64,000 bases of DNA. Origin: Chitinophaga sancti. GTDB lineage: Bacteria > Bacteroidota > Bacteroidia > Chitinophagales > Chitinophagaceae. Below the pieces are notes generated by a model. It did not search any database. It was not told where the DNA came from and saw nothing but the letters and a program-made list of their open reading frames with translations. Shown here piece by piece: positions 23,937 through 33,236 of the stretch. How positions within the stretch are numbered: position 1 is the first letter of the stretch; each line of letters opens with the position of its first letter. The DNA is taken from the NCBI RefSeq assembly GCF_034087045.1, contig NZ_CP139247.1:372001-436000 (forward strand), in the 5' to 3' direction. The position numbers and the translations under genes are program-made.

Positions 23937-24734
23937 ATGAAAAGTAAACCAACAATTGATACGGTATTAGCGGGCAAAATAGCACTGGTAACCGGCGGAA
24001 CAAAAGGAATTGGGAAAGCCGTGGTGAAAAGACTTGAGCAGGCAGGTGCAACTGTTATCGTCACAGCCCGTAACCAACCGGAAGACCCCGATGTAACATA
24101 TACATTTATTCCGGCAGACCTATCGCGGGCTGAAGAGGTGAGCAAAGTAGCTAATATTATTGATCAGCAATTTGGACGGATAGATATCATCATCAATAAC
24201 ATGGGGGCAAACGTGTATCCGGGTGGAGGATTCAGTACATTGACGGATGAACATTGGGACCAGGCCCTGCAGGTTAATTTGCTTGCTTCAGTCCGGCTGG
24301 ACCGGGCTTTGTTACCCACAATGCTGGCGCAGAAAAGTGGTGTGATCATTCACATATCCTCTACCAGCAGCCAGTTCCCAATATGGGAGTCGACGATGGC
24401 TTATAGTGTTGCAAAGTCTGCATTGAATACTTATAGTAAAGCATTGGCAACAGAGGTAGCTGGTAAAGGGGTAAGGGTAGTAACCGTATCTCCCGGTTTA
24501 AATAAAACGGAGGCGATGACTACCTTTTTGGAAGATTATGCAAAACAAAGCAATATCAGTGTGGAGGAAATGACGGGGAAGCTTTTTGAAAGGTTGGGGG
24601 GTGTACCCATGGGAAGGATGGCAGCGCCGGAGGAAACGGCGGAGTTGATCTACTTTCTTGTTTCACCTGCAGCTTCTTATATCAGCGGAACGAATTTAAT
24701 TATAGATGGAGGGAATTTCCCGGTGGTGAAATGA
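23937..24734 (+). CDS. Short-chain dehydrogenase/reductase (SDR)
   Basis: 265 residues. Cofactor motif ALVTGGTKGIGKAV (~18-31), NNMGANVYPG for the NAG-like motif, catalytic Ser in HISSTSSQF and Tyr/Lys in AYSVAKSALN (~160), and the C-terminal YISGTNLIIDGGNF typical of classical SDRs with a tetramer interface. NAD(P)-dependent alcohol/ketone chemistry, substrate unknown. Probably controlled by the divergent HxlR. Confidence 0.92.
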   Translation: MKSKPTIDTVLAGKIALVTGGTKGIGKAVVKRLEQAGATVIVTARNQPEDPDVTYTFIPADLSRAEEVSKVANIIDQQFGRIDIIINNMGANVYPGGGFSTLTDEHWDQALQVNLLASVRLDRALLPTMLAQKSGVIIHISSTSSQFPIWESTMAYSVAKSALNTYSKALATEVAGKGVRVVTVSPGLNKTEAMTTFLEDYAKQSNISVEEMTGKLFERLGGVPMGRMAAPEETAELIYFLVSPAASYISGTNLIIDGGNFPVVK

Positions 24735-24789
24735 TGGGGTTGTTATTTTAACTTTATCCATTAAGTTACTATTCGTTGTCATTCTAAAG

Positions 24790-24837
24790 AAGAAATGGTA
24801 TAACTAAGTATTCTCTGACTTAGTTATACCATTTCTT
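24790..24837. terminator. Long perfect hairpin between convergent genes (SDR and lipase)
   Basis: Perfect 19-bp arms AAGAAATGGTATAACTAAG / CTTAGTTATACCATTTCTT with a 10-nt loop. It can act as a two-way terminator. It is followed at once by GTCGGGGTGA, the start of the dispersed repeat seen at 26792 and 33637; the hairpin at 26741 is a near copy. Confidence 0.75.
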
Positions 24838-24855
24838 TTGTCGGGGTGACCATTA

Positions 24856-25821
24856 TCAAACTCTACATCTTGCGTCATCACCGGCGCTGATGATGTTGGG
24901 GTTATAATTACCATCAAGTTTCTCCAGTAGATACATATAAACGGGTAGTTGGTGTGCACAACCAAATCCGGTATTAGGATCGTGGTTTACATTGTGATCA
25001 CCTGTTGAATCAATCTCGAAACCACCAGTGACGTGTGTATAGATATTGTTGTTATCTACAAGCCACACTGGAAGGTTAGGAACTTTATCTTCTGCATTAT
25101 AGATACGAACGCATTCAGCGATGGTACTGCTAGCAGAAGAAGTAAATTTCTTGTCACCTGTCATGGGCGATGCAAAGGTACAGAGGCTAAGATTAAGCCT
25201 TTTCCCTAGCGTCAAAGTGGCGACTGCAGCAAAATAGGTAGCCACTGCAGCACCCAAACTATGCCCTGTTACGGTTACCCGTTGTTGGCCCGCTCCGCTC
25301 AAATATTTACCCAGATCGGTTGCAAGTTTGCTTAACGAAACGGGAGTAATGGGGTTTGCATCCTCTGGTAGGGATACAATCCTGCCTGTTTCAAAAATTT
25401 TGTAAAAGCCTTGTGGTACCTGGGCCTGGTTATTATACTCCCTAAATGGGACTGGAATAATATCCTCATCTGCTAAGGATTCAAATTGGTTTTGCGTACC
25501 TCGAATGGCTATCACATAATTTTTAGTCATCTTATGCTGTGCGATAAAACCAAAATAGGACCAGATATTTAAAAACTTGTCTTTTTCTGGTATCTGTATA
25601 TTATACAGTATTCTGTATTTGTTGAGAAATGCCGGATTTAACAACAGGGCATAGGTAGGGTCCGCACATATGTCTTTATATGCATCCAGGGAAGGATTGG
25701 GATCTGGGTCTCCCCCCTTCTTCATCGCCTTTTTGTTAATACCGACCGCTATGGCGACGTAGCCACATATAGAGGTGGCTTCAGAATAGGAAATTGCTGC
25801 TGATTTTAATTGAGGTTCCAT
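24856..25821 (-). CDS. Class 3 lipase family protein
   Basis: 321 residues, no signal peptide. Lipase_3 pattern: YVIAIRGTQNQFESL (lid/oxyanion strand), nucleophile elbow VTVTGHSLGAAVATYF (Ser ~190), Asp in VRIYNAEDKVPNLP and His in CAHQLPVYMYLLEKL (~295), so the triad is complete. Hydrolyses acylglycerols or related esters. It stands at the border of the accessory stretch with an A/T-richer neighbourhood; a lipase of this type without a signal peptide might be exported by a secretion system, for example as an effector, but no such system or marker domain is seen. Confidence 0.82.
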   Translation of the reverse strand: MEPQLKSAAISYSEATSICGYVAIAVGINKKAMKKGGDPDPNPSLDAYKDICADPTYALLLNPAFLNKYRILYNIQIPEKDKFLNIWSYFGFIAQHKMTKNYVIAIRGTQNQFESLADEDIIPVPFREYNNQAQVPQGFYKIFETGRIVSLPEDANPITPVSLSKLATDLGKYLSGAGQQRVTVTGHSLGAAVATYFAAVATLTLGKRLNLSLCTFASPMTGDKKFTSSASSTIAECVRIYNAEDKVPNLPVWLVDNNNIYTHVTGGFEIDSTGDHNVNHDPNTGFGCAHQLPVYMYLLEKLDGNYNPNIISAGDDARCRV

Positions 25822-25994
25822 AGAATGTAATTATTAGAAGTGAAGAATGAAATACTTATTGATGTAAAACATCTATTTTGTGGTATATAAAGAGATGTAT
25901 AACATTTATCTTTAGATATAGTTCAACTAACTACTTTTTTTCAATTGAACCACCGGGAGTTCGGTATAAGGCTCCTAGCCCATCACTCAAATAA

Positions 25995-26459
25995 ATGTTA
26001 GACCAAACAAATGATTTCAAATGGAAAATATTTAAAAATGACATTAGATGTTTTGCCATTGTAAATATTGACGTGTCACCCAATTTATCCGGCCGAAATG
26101 AAATAAAAGAAAATTATTCCGGGAAGGGGTTTTATAGCCAGGGTTATATAGAAGAGGTCCCCGAATTTGGCTATCAATCCTGGAAACTTGCAGCAATAAA
26201 GGGTTTGGAATTTGCCTTTTCCTTAGTTGATACCAATTGGACAGTACAGATAAATAAAATAGAGGGGCGTGCCGTTACAGACACAAACCCGACCGTAGTA
26301 GGTTATACAATAATGATGTCATTCTTTGACAAAATAGGGTTTCAGCTGGACATTGAACAGATTGGTATTTTTGAAGATTTTGTTTCAAAAAGTTGGGCCA
26401 AACCGTATAAAGAACTCATCCCTGACTTTTTGAACCTGACATTTACGGAATATAAATGA
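25995..26459 (+). CDS. Small protein of unknown function
   Basis: 154 residues, acidic and cytosolic, beginning MLDQTNDFKWKIFKNDIRC. Alternating strands and helices (GKGFYSQGYIEEVPEFGY, FDKIGFQLDIEQIGIFEDF), single domain. Divergent from the class 3 lipase, 173 bp away. Size, charge and position would suit an immunity-type protein for a neighbouring effector, but that is only a guess; family not recognised. Confidence 0.6.
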   Translation: MLDQTNDFKWKIFKNDIRCFAIVNIDVSPNLSGRNEIKENYSGKGFYSQGYIEEVPEFGYQSWKLAAIKGLEFAFSLVDTNWTVQINKIEGRAVTDTNPTVVGYTIMMSFFDKIGFQLDIEQIGIFEDFVSKSWAKPYKELIPDFLNLTFTEYK

Positions 26460-26740
26460 AACTGAAAATTATAAATAACCCAATAAACCTATTACAGGAT
26501 GTAGCATTTATTGTGGCGAACAAACCCTTTTCTGTGAGTTTAAAAAAGGCACTGAAGATGCAAAGGAAAAACTTAATTATTGTATATGACCGAAGAAGAA
26601 TTTAATTAATCGTACTGTCTTGGATGGGTTCCCTTTAACCGTTGAATATTACTCCCCCCTTGGACTTTCGATGGACCCAATTAAATGTATTTTATGTCTG
26701 TTCGAAATCAGAAATAGGAAAATGAAATTATTTAATACAA

Positions 26741-26784
26741 AAAATGGTATAACTAAGCATTCCCTGATTTAATTATACCATTTT
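26741..26784. terminator. Hairpin, near copy of the one at 24790
   Basis: Arms AAAATGGTATAACTAA and TTAATTATACCATTTT (one mismatch) around a GCATTCCCTGA-type loop. It ends 7 bp before repeat copy B. Confidence 0.6.
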
Positions 26785-26791
26785 GTACATT

Positions 26792-26819
26792 GTCGGGGTG
26801 AGCCGACACTTTTCCAACT
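26792..26819 (-). repeat. Dispersed repeat, copy B (GTCGGG-N15-[TC]CAACT type)
   Basis: 28-bp core differing from copy E at 33637 by one base. It contains the small dyad GTCGG/CCGAC. In minus orientation the end reads ...CCCCGAC followed by a hairpin, like the 3' ends of the tRNA-Pro genes in this region. Confidence 0.7.
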
Positions 26820-26970
26820 ATTTTATAGCAGATTTGAGCAATACTATATAGTACATGGAAAAGAGAGGCAGGTTACAACTTATTATAATTTATAAATTGA
26901 TTTTAAACACCATACAACCTATTGCTAATTAGTTTTTTAACTGTAACTTTCAAACCTCAATATTCCATCT

Positions 26971-28455
26971 ATGAAATGTTTGTTTCTGATCCCTGTATTT
27001 TTGTTTTTGGGCATGGTTGCCTTTGGGCAAATAAAAGTCACCTCTCAGGGGCCAATATTTTCGAACGACGATAATCCTGGCATACAAAGAGTGTTACTTA
27101 TGAAAAATGGCCAGACGTTTTATCTCTGTCTGAGTAAAGAATCATTGGTCGTTAGAATTTACTCTTCAAAGTTTACGGTAAAAGCTAACAAGAAATTATC
27201 TCCCCGTCTTGGTAAGGCATCCAGCTTTAAGATCAAAGGCCTATATGATATGAATGGAGATGTCATTCTATTGGTGAGTGCCGTGGTGGAGCACCAGTTA
27301 AAGTTGCAAAGAGTGATCATTGATGGTAATACAGGGGCTTTAAAGGACCAGAGTATTATTGGTGAGCTAGAGAAGGTGTCTTATTTCAAACTGGGTGGTG
27401 TGGCCTTTGGCGATGTGCCTGATCCAGATTTCTTTTCAGAAGAAATGCCGGAAGGGAATGGGTATGCGGTAGTGGCCATGAATAGTTTTCAGCCAGACAG
27501 AAGCAAGCGTATCGTTGTTTCTATATATGGTATAGATAACAAGGAGCTTAGCCATGCATTTTACAAATCTCCGGAGGAGAGGTATAAGTATATGCAATAC
27601 TTAGGTATGGCCCCTATGGAGAAGAATAAGCTAGGGATACTGGCTTATGGTTATAATACAGCATCCTCAGGTGGCAAAGAGTGTGAGTTGATATATGGAA
27701 CGCTTACTACAGGTGATACAACGCTGGAAATAGATAAACTGGGCACTTCCAAAAGAGCCTCTTCTTTTTCGATAGCGAGTTATAATGCATTGTCGAAAAA
27801 GATGTTGGTTGTAGAAAAGGTGGATAAGGAAGGATATACATCAACGGTAGTAGATCCTTATAATAAGACTGCTATTACAAAGATGAAGCTGAATAAGGAG
27901 CGGAACGATCTTCCAAGGAATATTTTTCCAAATGAAGATGGCTCCTTTACTATTCTGTATGAAGAATATGAGTTTTTTACAAATAATGGTCCTATCGTTA
28001 ATTCCAGTCATTCACATTATGGAGACTTTTCCGTGAGTCTTATATCAAAAGATTGCACGCAGGAAATAGCAAATTATACTGTCCCCAGGAATTTCTGGCC
28101 CAGGCCGGGGAAAGATTTCCCATTGCCAGTACTAGCTGGTTATCTGAGTGCGGGCGAAAATAATTACCTGCTTCTAAATGATGATGCTGATAATGTAGAG
28201 CGTGTACAATCAGGCAAAAGAGTACATAAAGTAACCACGATGGATGATTGGAATGGATATTATTACACCCTGATCGGGAAGGATGAAGTGCCGAAGGTGG
28301 CTTCTCTTTTTGGAGAACCGGATGAAAAGCGGGAACATACTATGGGGGCTTATGCAGCTAGTGATTATAGAAAAGAAACAGGAATGTACGTAATAGTGAA
28401 ACTAGAGCAGAGAGGGAAGGATACGAACTGGCGAATGGTATGGATGAAACCATAA
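26971..28455 (+). CDS. Large secreted protein of unknown function
   Basis: 494 residues with signal peptide (FLIPVFLFLGMVAFGQ). The mature part is beta-rich with repeated strand patterns such as GLYDMNGDVILLVSAVV and EDGSFTILYEEYEFFTNNG, suggesting a beta-propeller-like or repeated-blade fold. No lipobox and no T9SS tail is visible, so probably periplasmic. Family not recognised. Lies between repeat copies B and C. Confidence 0.7.
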   Translation: MKCLFLIPVFLFLGMVAFGQIKVTSQGPIFSNDDNPGIQRVLLMKNGQTFYLCLSKESLVVRIYSSKFTVKANKKLSPRLGKASSFKIKGLYDMNGDVILLVSAVVEHQLKLQRVIIDGNTGALKDQSIIGELEKVSYFKLGGVAFGDVPDPDFFSEEMPEGNGYAVVAMNSFQPDRSKRIVVSIYGIDNKELSHAFYKSPEERYKYMQYLGMAPMEKNKLGILAYGYNTASSGGKECELIYGTLTTGDTTLEIDKLGTSKRASSFSIASYNALSKKMLVVEKVDKEGYTSTVVDPYNKTAITKMKLNKERNDLPRNIFPNEDGSFTILYEEYEFFTNNGPIVNSSHSHYGDFSVSLISKDCTQEIANYTVPRNFWPRPGKDFPLPVLAGYLSAGENNYLLLNDDADNVERVQSGKRVHKVTTMDDWNGYYYTLIGKDEVPKVASLFGEPDEKREHTMGAYAASDYRKETGMYVIVKLEQRGKDTNWRMVWMKP

Positions 28456-28517
28456 ATTGAAAAGGCGGTTTCATTCGTTAAAATGATATAATGCATTAAT
28501 TTGATAATTACTTGTTT

Positions 28518-28572
28518 GTGAGTTATTCCCTGAGTAATATTTATACATAAATTGACTCAGGGAATAGCTCAC
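28518..28572 (+). terminator. Hairpin after the secreted protein gene
   Basis: 18-bp arms GTGAGTTATTCCCTGAGT / ACTCAGGGAATAGCTCAC (one mismatch) with a 19-nt A/T-rich loop, 63 bp after the stop at 28455. Confidence 0.55.
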
Positions 28573-28606
28573 ATAATAACTTGATATTCTTTGATAGAAC
28601 AAAAAC

Positions 28607-28636
28607 AAAAAAGGAGACCAATTGATCTCCTTTTTT
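28607..28636. terminator. Strong hairpin next to repeat copy C
   Basis: Arms AAAAAAGGAGA / TCTCCTTTTTT. The tRNA-Pro gene at 36708 has a closely similar terminator (AAAAAGGAGATCAA / TTGATCTCCTTTTT) at the same relative place and in the same orientation. Confidence 0.8.
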
Positions 28637-28645
28637 CCGGTTTTT

Positions 28646-28708
28646 GTCGGGAAGGATGGACAATTGTCGAACTCGTTTATTGAAGAATTATTGAAAATCA
28701 ATGAATAG
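28646..28708 (-). repeat. Dispersed repeat, copy C
   Basis: The first 28 bp (GTCGGG-N15-TCGAACT) are identical to copy D at 30882, and similarity continues through GATTATTGAAAATCAA-like sequence to ~28708. The minus-strand view is GTTCGA...CCCGAC, then a short gap, then the AGGAGA terminator. Confidence 0.75.
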
Positions 28709-28775
28709 TATGCGTTAAATTCGTAGCATCTTTCCAATGTGCAAAAGGTAAATACAGGAAGAATGAATACATCTG

Positions 28776-29243
28776 CTATTGGATAACGAACTCTCCGACT
28801 TCAACTTTTTTAAACAAATTGATATCTTTTTCAAAATCGTCTGACCATAAAAAAGTTATTAAATATTTTCCCTTGTTTACTTTGTAATCGAAACAAATAT
28901 GTGGATTCATCTTTTTCGGATTCCAGGTAATTACCTTAGTTCCATTGCCCCTTAATTTAAACATTGTAACGCCGGCAAACTCTTTACAATCAGGATTTAG
29001 AATGTCAAATACCTGTATATACCATTCTTTCTTCGCTTCAAAGTAAGAATACAGTTCGATGGCCTCTATAAATATTTCACGGGTAAGATTATTCTTCAGA
29101 CAAAATTGAATAACTTCTCCTTTTTTGTATGACTTTTTCATCCCGGTAACGGAAACGGCATCCACAATGCTATCTTTCGCCTGGGCAGATACTTCAATAC
29201 CCTTCATACATAACATCATTGAGATCACTATAAAAATTTTCAT
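28776..29243 (-). CDS. Small secreted protein of unknown function
   Basis: 155 residues with a signal peptide (IFIVISMMLCMKGIEVSAQ). The mature part looks like a single Ig-like beta sandwich: KKGEVIQFCLKNNLTREIFIEA, WYIQVFDILNP, ICFDYKVNKGKYLITFLW. Such domains resemble BsuPI-type or envelope accessory domains, but I cannot place it. It lies downstream of the decayed reverse transcriptase on the same strand. Confidence 0.65.
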   Translation of the reverse strand: MKIFIVISMMLCMKGIEVSAQAKDSIVDAVSVTGMKKSYKKGEVIQFCLKNNLTREIFIEAIELYSYFEAKKEWYIQVFDILNPDCKEFAGVTMFKLRGNGTKVITWNPKKMNPHICFDYKVNKGKYLITFLWSDDFEKDINLFKKVEVGEFVIQ

Positions 29244-29387
29244 TATTTACTTTTTTTTAGATTATATAGTCCATTACTATTGCCTTAATGAGAAGCTGGC
29301 TGTTATTTAGGTGGGTCCTCTTTATAAGTACCTCCATTTGTGGATTGCTCCGGACTACTATAACGTACGACCACTTTAATGTCCTTC

Positions 29388-30180
29388 TCATTTGGATTGT
29401 TTTTCCTGTATTCTATAGCATATCAAATAGACCGGTTTCACATTCGTGACACCCGGCGGAATACCCTTTATGTGAGTCATGAAAGTAGAAGTCTGTTCGT
29501 CCCAGTGTATTAGTACCTTTTCTGGTTCCAACCTAGCCCTAAAATTACCCCAACTATGTCTGAAATCCTTGCTATTGTCTGATCTTCATCTACCCACATA
29601 ACACCCACTGTTTCGATCCCTCCCTCTTTAGTAGGTGTCAGCGAATAACCAAGAGCATCCTTCACCGCCTTGGGATGTCTATCACGCGTTTTTTCGTTGA
29701 TCAGTTTCGCCAGTGTTTCTAATCTTTCTGGTCTTTTGAATAATTTCATTTCCTGAATCTTTTCCATTACCTTATTCTTAGACTTTTGGCTCATCGCTGG
29801 TAATGTTAGTAATAAGATACCATTTTTAGTTGGCACTAATCCTGGTCGAAAACTGTACCCAAGAAAATCAAAGCTAACTGGCCGCTTTGTCTGAATCATT
29901 TTGTTATTAGGACTTATGCAGAAGACTATCTTGGTCTTTTCAGGACTAAGGTATAGTTGACATGCACTCATCCTTTCTGCGATTTTGCCTTGTATGTAAA
30001 TTGCCTGAAGCTCGCTTTTACAATGTATAATGATATCATCACAGTATTGGAATTGCAAATGGTTACCTTTCAATTTCAGTATAGATGTGATAGCAATTTT
30101 TGTGAAGAGAAACAGTATTTTTATAAGAAAGTTTAGTAGTCTTTTGTCAAAGACGATTTGTTTTAGCTTTAATAAATAAG
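29388..30180 (-). pseudogene. Decayed group II intron reverse transcriptase fused to an unrelated gene tail
   Basis: The minus-strand frame 30073-29510 (no proper start; open but meaningless upstream to ~30180) holds QFQYCDDIIIHCKSE, the RT active-site region with YCDD instead of YADD, LSPEKTKIVFC, FDFLGYSFRPG and the maturase-like LFKRPERLETLAKLINEK. The RT palm motifs 0-4 and the En domain are missing. After LINEK the sequence changes character (RDRHPKAVKDALGYS, VGVMWVDED) and then, in another frame, continues NSKDFRHSWGNFRARLEPEK, IHWDEQTSTFM and IPPGVTNVKPVYLICYR to a stop at 29388. So an RT fragment abuts a frameshifted C-terminal gene fragment. Both are dead. Confidence 0.65.
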
Positions 30181-30181
30181 T

Positions 30182-30715
30182 ATGATTCAGCCTAATGAGT
30201 TAAAGATAATAGTTCATGATAAGAAAATATGTTCTATTGAGAAAAATCCTCCTGAGGTAATATCCCGGGAATTTTTAAGAGATCTTGTGCAGGAGTATTT
30301 TACCATTACGAATACATTAGTAGTTACATGTTTTGTGTTTAAGAGTCCTGATTGGGCTATCAAAGAAAGAATAAATACATTAATAGACTCTTTAAGAGCC
30401 ACCCCATATAAAAAAGATAAATCTGATTTTGGACTGTATTGGAAGATTGATATTCATCAGTTGGAAGAGATCCTTCAGCTTTGTATGGAGCTTTGGAGCT
30501 GTTATGAATTTGTAGGACTTGATTTCTTTTCAATTTCCGATCAGGAGGAGTTTGATAGGTTTATAACATTTAAAGGCTATCGGGGAGAGCTGCTGGAGAA
30601 CTTTAACGGTTATGCAGTGATTTATATTAAAGATGATGCTTATGAGAAGACGGTAGGTGTATTGAAAAGCCCCACATTAAGGTATCCTGATTGGTATTAT
30701 GAAATAAAACAGTAA
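30182..30715 (+). CDS. Protein of unknown function
   Basis: 177 residues, cytosolic, mixed alpha/beta: LKIIVHDKKICSIEKNPP, LVVTCFVFKSPDWAIKERI, ELWSCYEFVGLDFFSIS and FNGYAVIYIKDDAYEKTVG. It starts immediately next to the RT remnant on the opposite strand and has an intact frame. No family recognised; the low GC suggests recent arrival with the rest of the island. Confidence 0.6.
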   Translation: MIQPNELKIIVHDKKICSIEKNPPEVISREFLRDLVQEYFTITNTLVVTCFVFKSPDWAIKERINTLIDSLRATPYKKDKSDFGLYWKIDIHQLEEILQLCMELWSCYEFVGLDFFSISDQEEFDRFITFKGYRGELLENFNGYAVIYIKDDAYEKTVGVLKSPTLRYPDWYYEIKQ

Positions 30716-30848
30716 CGAGGTCGTAAATAGGTAAGGTCTGAGTAATCAGACTTTAACGGGTAAGAAATAACTGGGCTTAAATTTATTTCGAACTATTAAT
30801 GTATTGATCTTCAATAAATCAGCAAGGAAATAATATACTCTAAATAAC

Positions 30849-30880
30849 AAAACCTGCTCTGGTAGCAGGCTTTATTATTT
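30849..30880. terminator. Hairpin next to repeat copy D
   Basis: Stem CCTGCT / AGCAGG with loop CTGGT, flanked by AAAA and TTTATTATTTT, ending just before repeat copy D at 30882. The surrounding gap 30716-31178 contains no gene. Confidence 0.6.
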
Positions 30881-30881
30881 T

Positions 30882-30938
30882 GTCGGGAAGGATGGACAAT
30901 TGTCGAACTTTTTCATGGAAAGATTATTGAAAATCAAC
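30882..30938 (-). repeat. Dispersed repeat, copy D
   Basis: First 28 bp identical to copy C at 28646; similarity extends through GATTATTGAAAATCAACGAAT. Same orientation as copies B, C, E and all three tRNA-Pro genes. Confidence 0.75.
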
Positions 30939-31178
30939 GAATGGCGTTACATAATAAATTGATATTTGAGTTTAAAGACTGCACTCAAAAACTGCCATTG
31001 TAAAAAACACCATCTCTGCCCCTATTTTACAAACGAGGGAAAAACCTACCTGAAAGCCAGGTATTCCTAAATCATCGAATGAAGATTCACTAAATCTCTG
31101 TAAATTAGATTACTGTACTGCATTTTTACTTTCGCATTGATAAAATTAAATTATCAACTTATTTTAAAGTAATGTCGA

Positions 31179-33065
31179 ATGAAAAGTGGAGCAAATGGAA
31201 TCTCATCGATTGAAAAATTTTTGAAAATCGAAATTCATAAAAAGAAAGAATTCCAGGATATTTTAGAACTGGTCGCCAGTTTGTGTGGAAAGCCTGTAGC
31301 TCTAATTGCTTTACTGGACGATGATTTTAATTGGTTAAAAGTTAAGCCTGGGTCAGATTTGGCAGTAATACCCCAGAAGACCTCTTACAACAATTATATA
31401 ATTGATAAAGAGAATTTGTTAATAGTTCCAGATACTACAGTAGACAATAGCTTTAAGACTAATCCCCTGGTAAGCTCAGAACCCTATATTAGATTTTATG
31501 CAGGTGTACCAATTGTTATTAAAAATGGGATTAAACTAGGTACCTTATGTATTTACGATACTAAGCCCAACTGGATAGATGAAAAGCAGCAAGAAACACT
31601 TAAATTATTCGCGCGCCAGGTTTCTTGCCTACTGGAGTTGGAGTTGGGTTATAAAGAACTTCAGTATCATATAGCGGAAAAAGATGCAAAAAACAATGCA
31701 CTGATGAAAGTAGCGCGGCTGCAATCACATCAAATCAGGCAACCGCTTACAACAATTATGAGTTTGATTAGCCTGTTTAAAGACGAATATCCTGATGTAG
31801 ATCGTGAATGGTTAAGAATGTTTGAGCGGGCTACCAATAAATTTGACATAAAAATCAAGGAAATTGTTGCTGAATCTATTGCTGTGAGGGACCTAAGAGC
31901 AATCCGTTTTAATAAAATGGTAGAAGAGATCGATGATTACGCAATACTACTGCTGGACAAAAATGGCAAGGTGGAAAACTGGAACAAAGGCGCTGAAAAG
32001 ATAAAAGGATATACTGCTGATGAGATCATTGGCAAACATTTCAGTGTTTTTTATTCTGAATACGATCAAAATAATCTCCGTCCACAAAGATTACTAAGCC
32101 AAGCCGAAAAAAGAGGAGTAGCCAAAGATGAGGGATGGCGTATAAGAAAAGATGGATCGAGATTTTGGGGAAGTATAATTATAACAGCCATACACGACGA
32201 TTACGGAGAAGTAATAGGTTTCACGAAAGTAACACGCGATCTTACTGATATCATGGATACCAGAGATGCTCTTTGTGCATCAGAAGAACTATCGAAATAC
32301 TTACTACTGCAAACTCAAAATTCTGTGTCCATTGGTGGCTGGGAGCTAAATATTGAGACTAACATTCTTCAATGGACAGCTATCACAAAGAGTATACATG
32401 GAGTTGATCCACAATATGTTCCTGAATTGGAAAGCGCAATCAATTTTTACAAACAGGGTTATAGCAGAGATAGTATTAAAAGAGCTGTAGAATTGGCTAC
32501 TTCAGAAGGTATCTCTTGGGACTTAGAGCTGCAGATAGTAACAGCACAGGGAAATGAAAAATGGGTCAGGGCGACAGGAAGCTCTAACTATAAAGACGGT
32601 GTATGTACTAAAATATATGGTACTTTCCAGGACATTGATGAACGTAAACGAGAAAAGATTGAAACTTCAAGATCGCAAAAGCTATTCGAAGATATTTTGA
32701 ACGCACCTAAAGGTATAGGAGTCTTCGCTATCGACATAAATGGAATCGTTACAGTCTTTAATAAAGGAGCCGAAATAATGCTTGGTTATACAGCAGATGA
32801 AGTAATAGGCAAACAATCTCTTGGACTGTTTTTATCTTACCCGGATAAAATAAAACGAGAAAAGAGGTCCGACATTAAGCTTGAAGGGATTGAGTCAACG
32901 CCCAAAATACTGGAAATGACGTTCACCGAACTACGGAATTGGACTTATGTAAGAAAGGATAGTAGCGAAATACAAATAAAATCAAATTTTACACCACTGA
33001 GAGACTCTAACGACAGTATTTATGGATACCTTGGTATTGCTATAGCACCCGGCTGGCACATTTAG
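31179..33065 (+). CDS. GAF-PAS multidomain sensor without a kinase ATPase domain
   Basis: 628 residues, cytosolic. GAF domain (~10-155: LIALLDDDFNWLKVKPG, YAGVPIVIKNGIKLGTLCIY), then an H-box-like helix RLQSHQIRQPLTTIMSL (~185-200) resembling HisKA, then PAS 1 (DDYAILLLDKNGKVENWNKG, IGFTKVTRDLTD), PAS 2 (GGWELNIETNILQW, IYGTFQDIDERKR) and PAS 3 (GVFAIDINGIVTVFNKG), ending GYLGIAIAPGWHI where a linker to HATPase_c would normally follow (DITE-type ending). No HATPase domain. So it is either a truncated hybrid kinase or a stand-alone sensor. The 3' end lies ~170 bp from tRNA-Pro copy 1. Confidence 0.8.
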   Translation: MKSGANGISSIEKFLKIEIHKKKEFQDILELVASLCGKPVALIALLDDDFNWLKVKPGSDLAVIPQKTSYNNYIIDKENLLIVPDTTVDNSFKTNPLVSSEPYIRFYAGVPIVIKNGIKLGTLCIYDTKPNWIDEKQQETLKLFARQVSCLLELELGYKELQYHIAEKDAKNNALMKVARLQSHQIRQPLTTIMSLISLFKDEYPDVDREWLRMFERATNKFDIKIKEIVAESIAVRDLRAIRFNKMVEEIDDYAILLLDKNGKVENWNKGAEKIKGYTADEIIGKHFSVFYSEYDQNNLRPQRLLSQAEKRGVAKDEGWRIRKDGSRFWGSIIITAIHDDYGEVIGFTKVTRDLTDIMDTRDALCASEELSKYLLLQTQNSVSIGGWELNIETNILQWTAITKSIHGVDPQYVPELESAINFYKQGYSRDSIKRAVELATSEGISWDLELQIVTAQGNEKWVRATGSSNYKDGVCTKIYGTFQDIDERKREKIETSRSQKLFEDILNAPKGIGVFAIDINGIVTVFNKGAEIMLGYTADEVIGKQSLGLFLSYPDKIKREKRSDIKLEGIESTPKILEMTFTELRNWTYVRKDSSEIQIKSNFTPLRDSNDSIYGYLGIAIAPGWHI

Positions 33066-33236
33066 CAAGATATTAAATAAAATCACATAGAAAGGCGGGA
33101 TAAACAAATTGGTGCTTTGTTTTTAGGGACTATAAAAAAATAACTCTGAATTAAGGGGACTACACCGCCCAAAACACAAGAGGCTCGTAAAACCTATGTT
33201 CTACTTGCCTCTTAAAATCCTTTGATATTAATTCTG

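Larger units (their letters stand above)
26460..26970. other. Gene-free gap with a hairpin and a dispersed repeat copy
   Basis: No intact gene. The interval contains stop-broken sequence to ~26740, then the hairpin and repeat copy listed separately, then A/T-rich sequence up to the next start codon. Short fragments (e.g. TVLDGFPLTVEYYSPLG) might be decayed coding sequence but cannot be assigned. Confidence 0.5.

Noticed and set aside
28471..28737. 88-codon frame on the minus strand
   Set aside because: It lies across two hairpins and repeat copy C, so it is non-coding.
29510..30073. Retron or DGR reverse transcriptase
   Set aside because: The motifs match group II intron RT and the gene is truncated; no msr/msd or template/variable repeat is visible.
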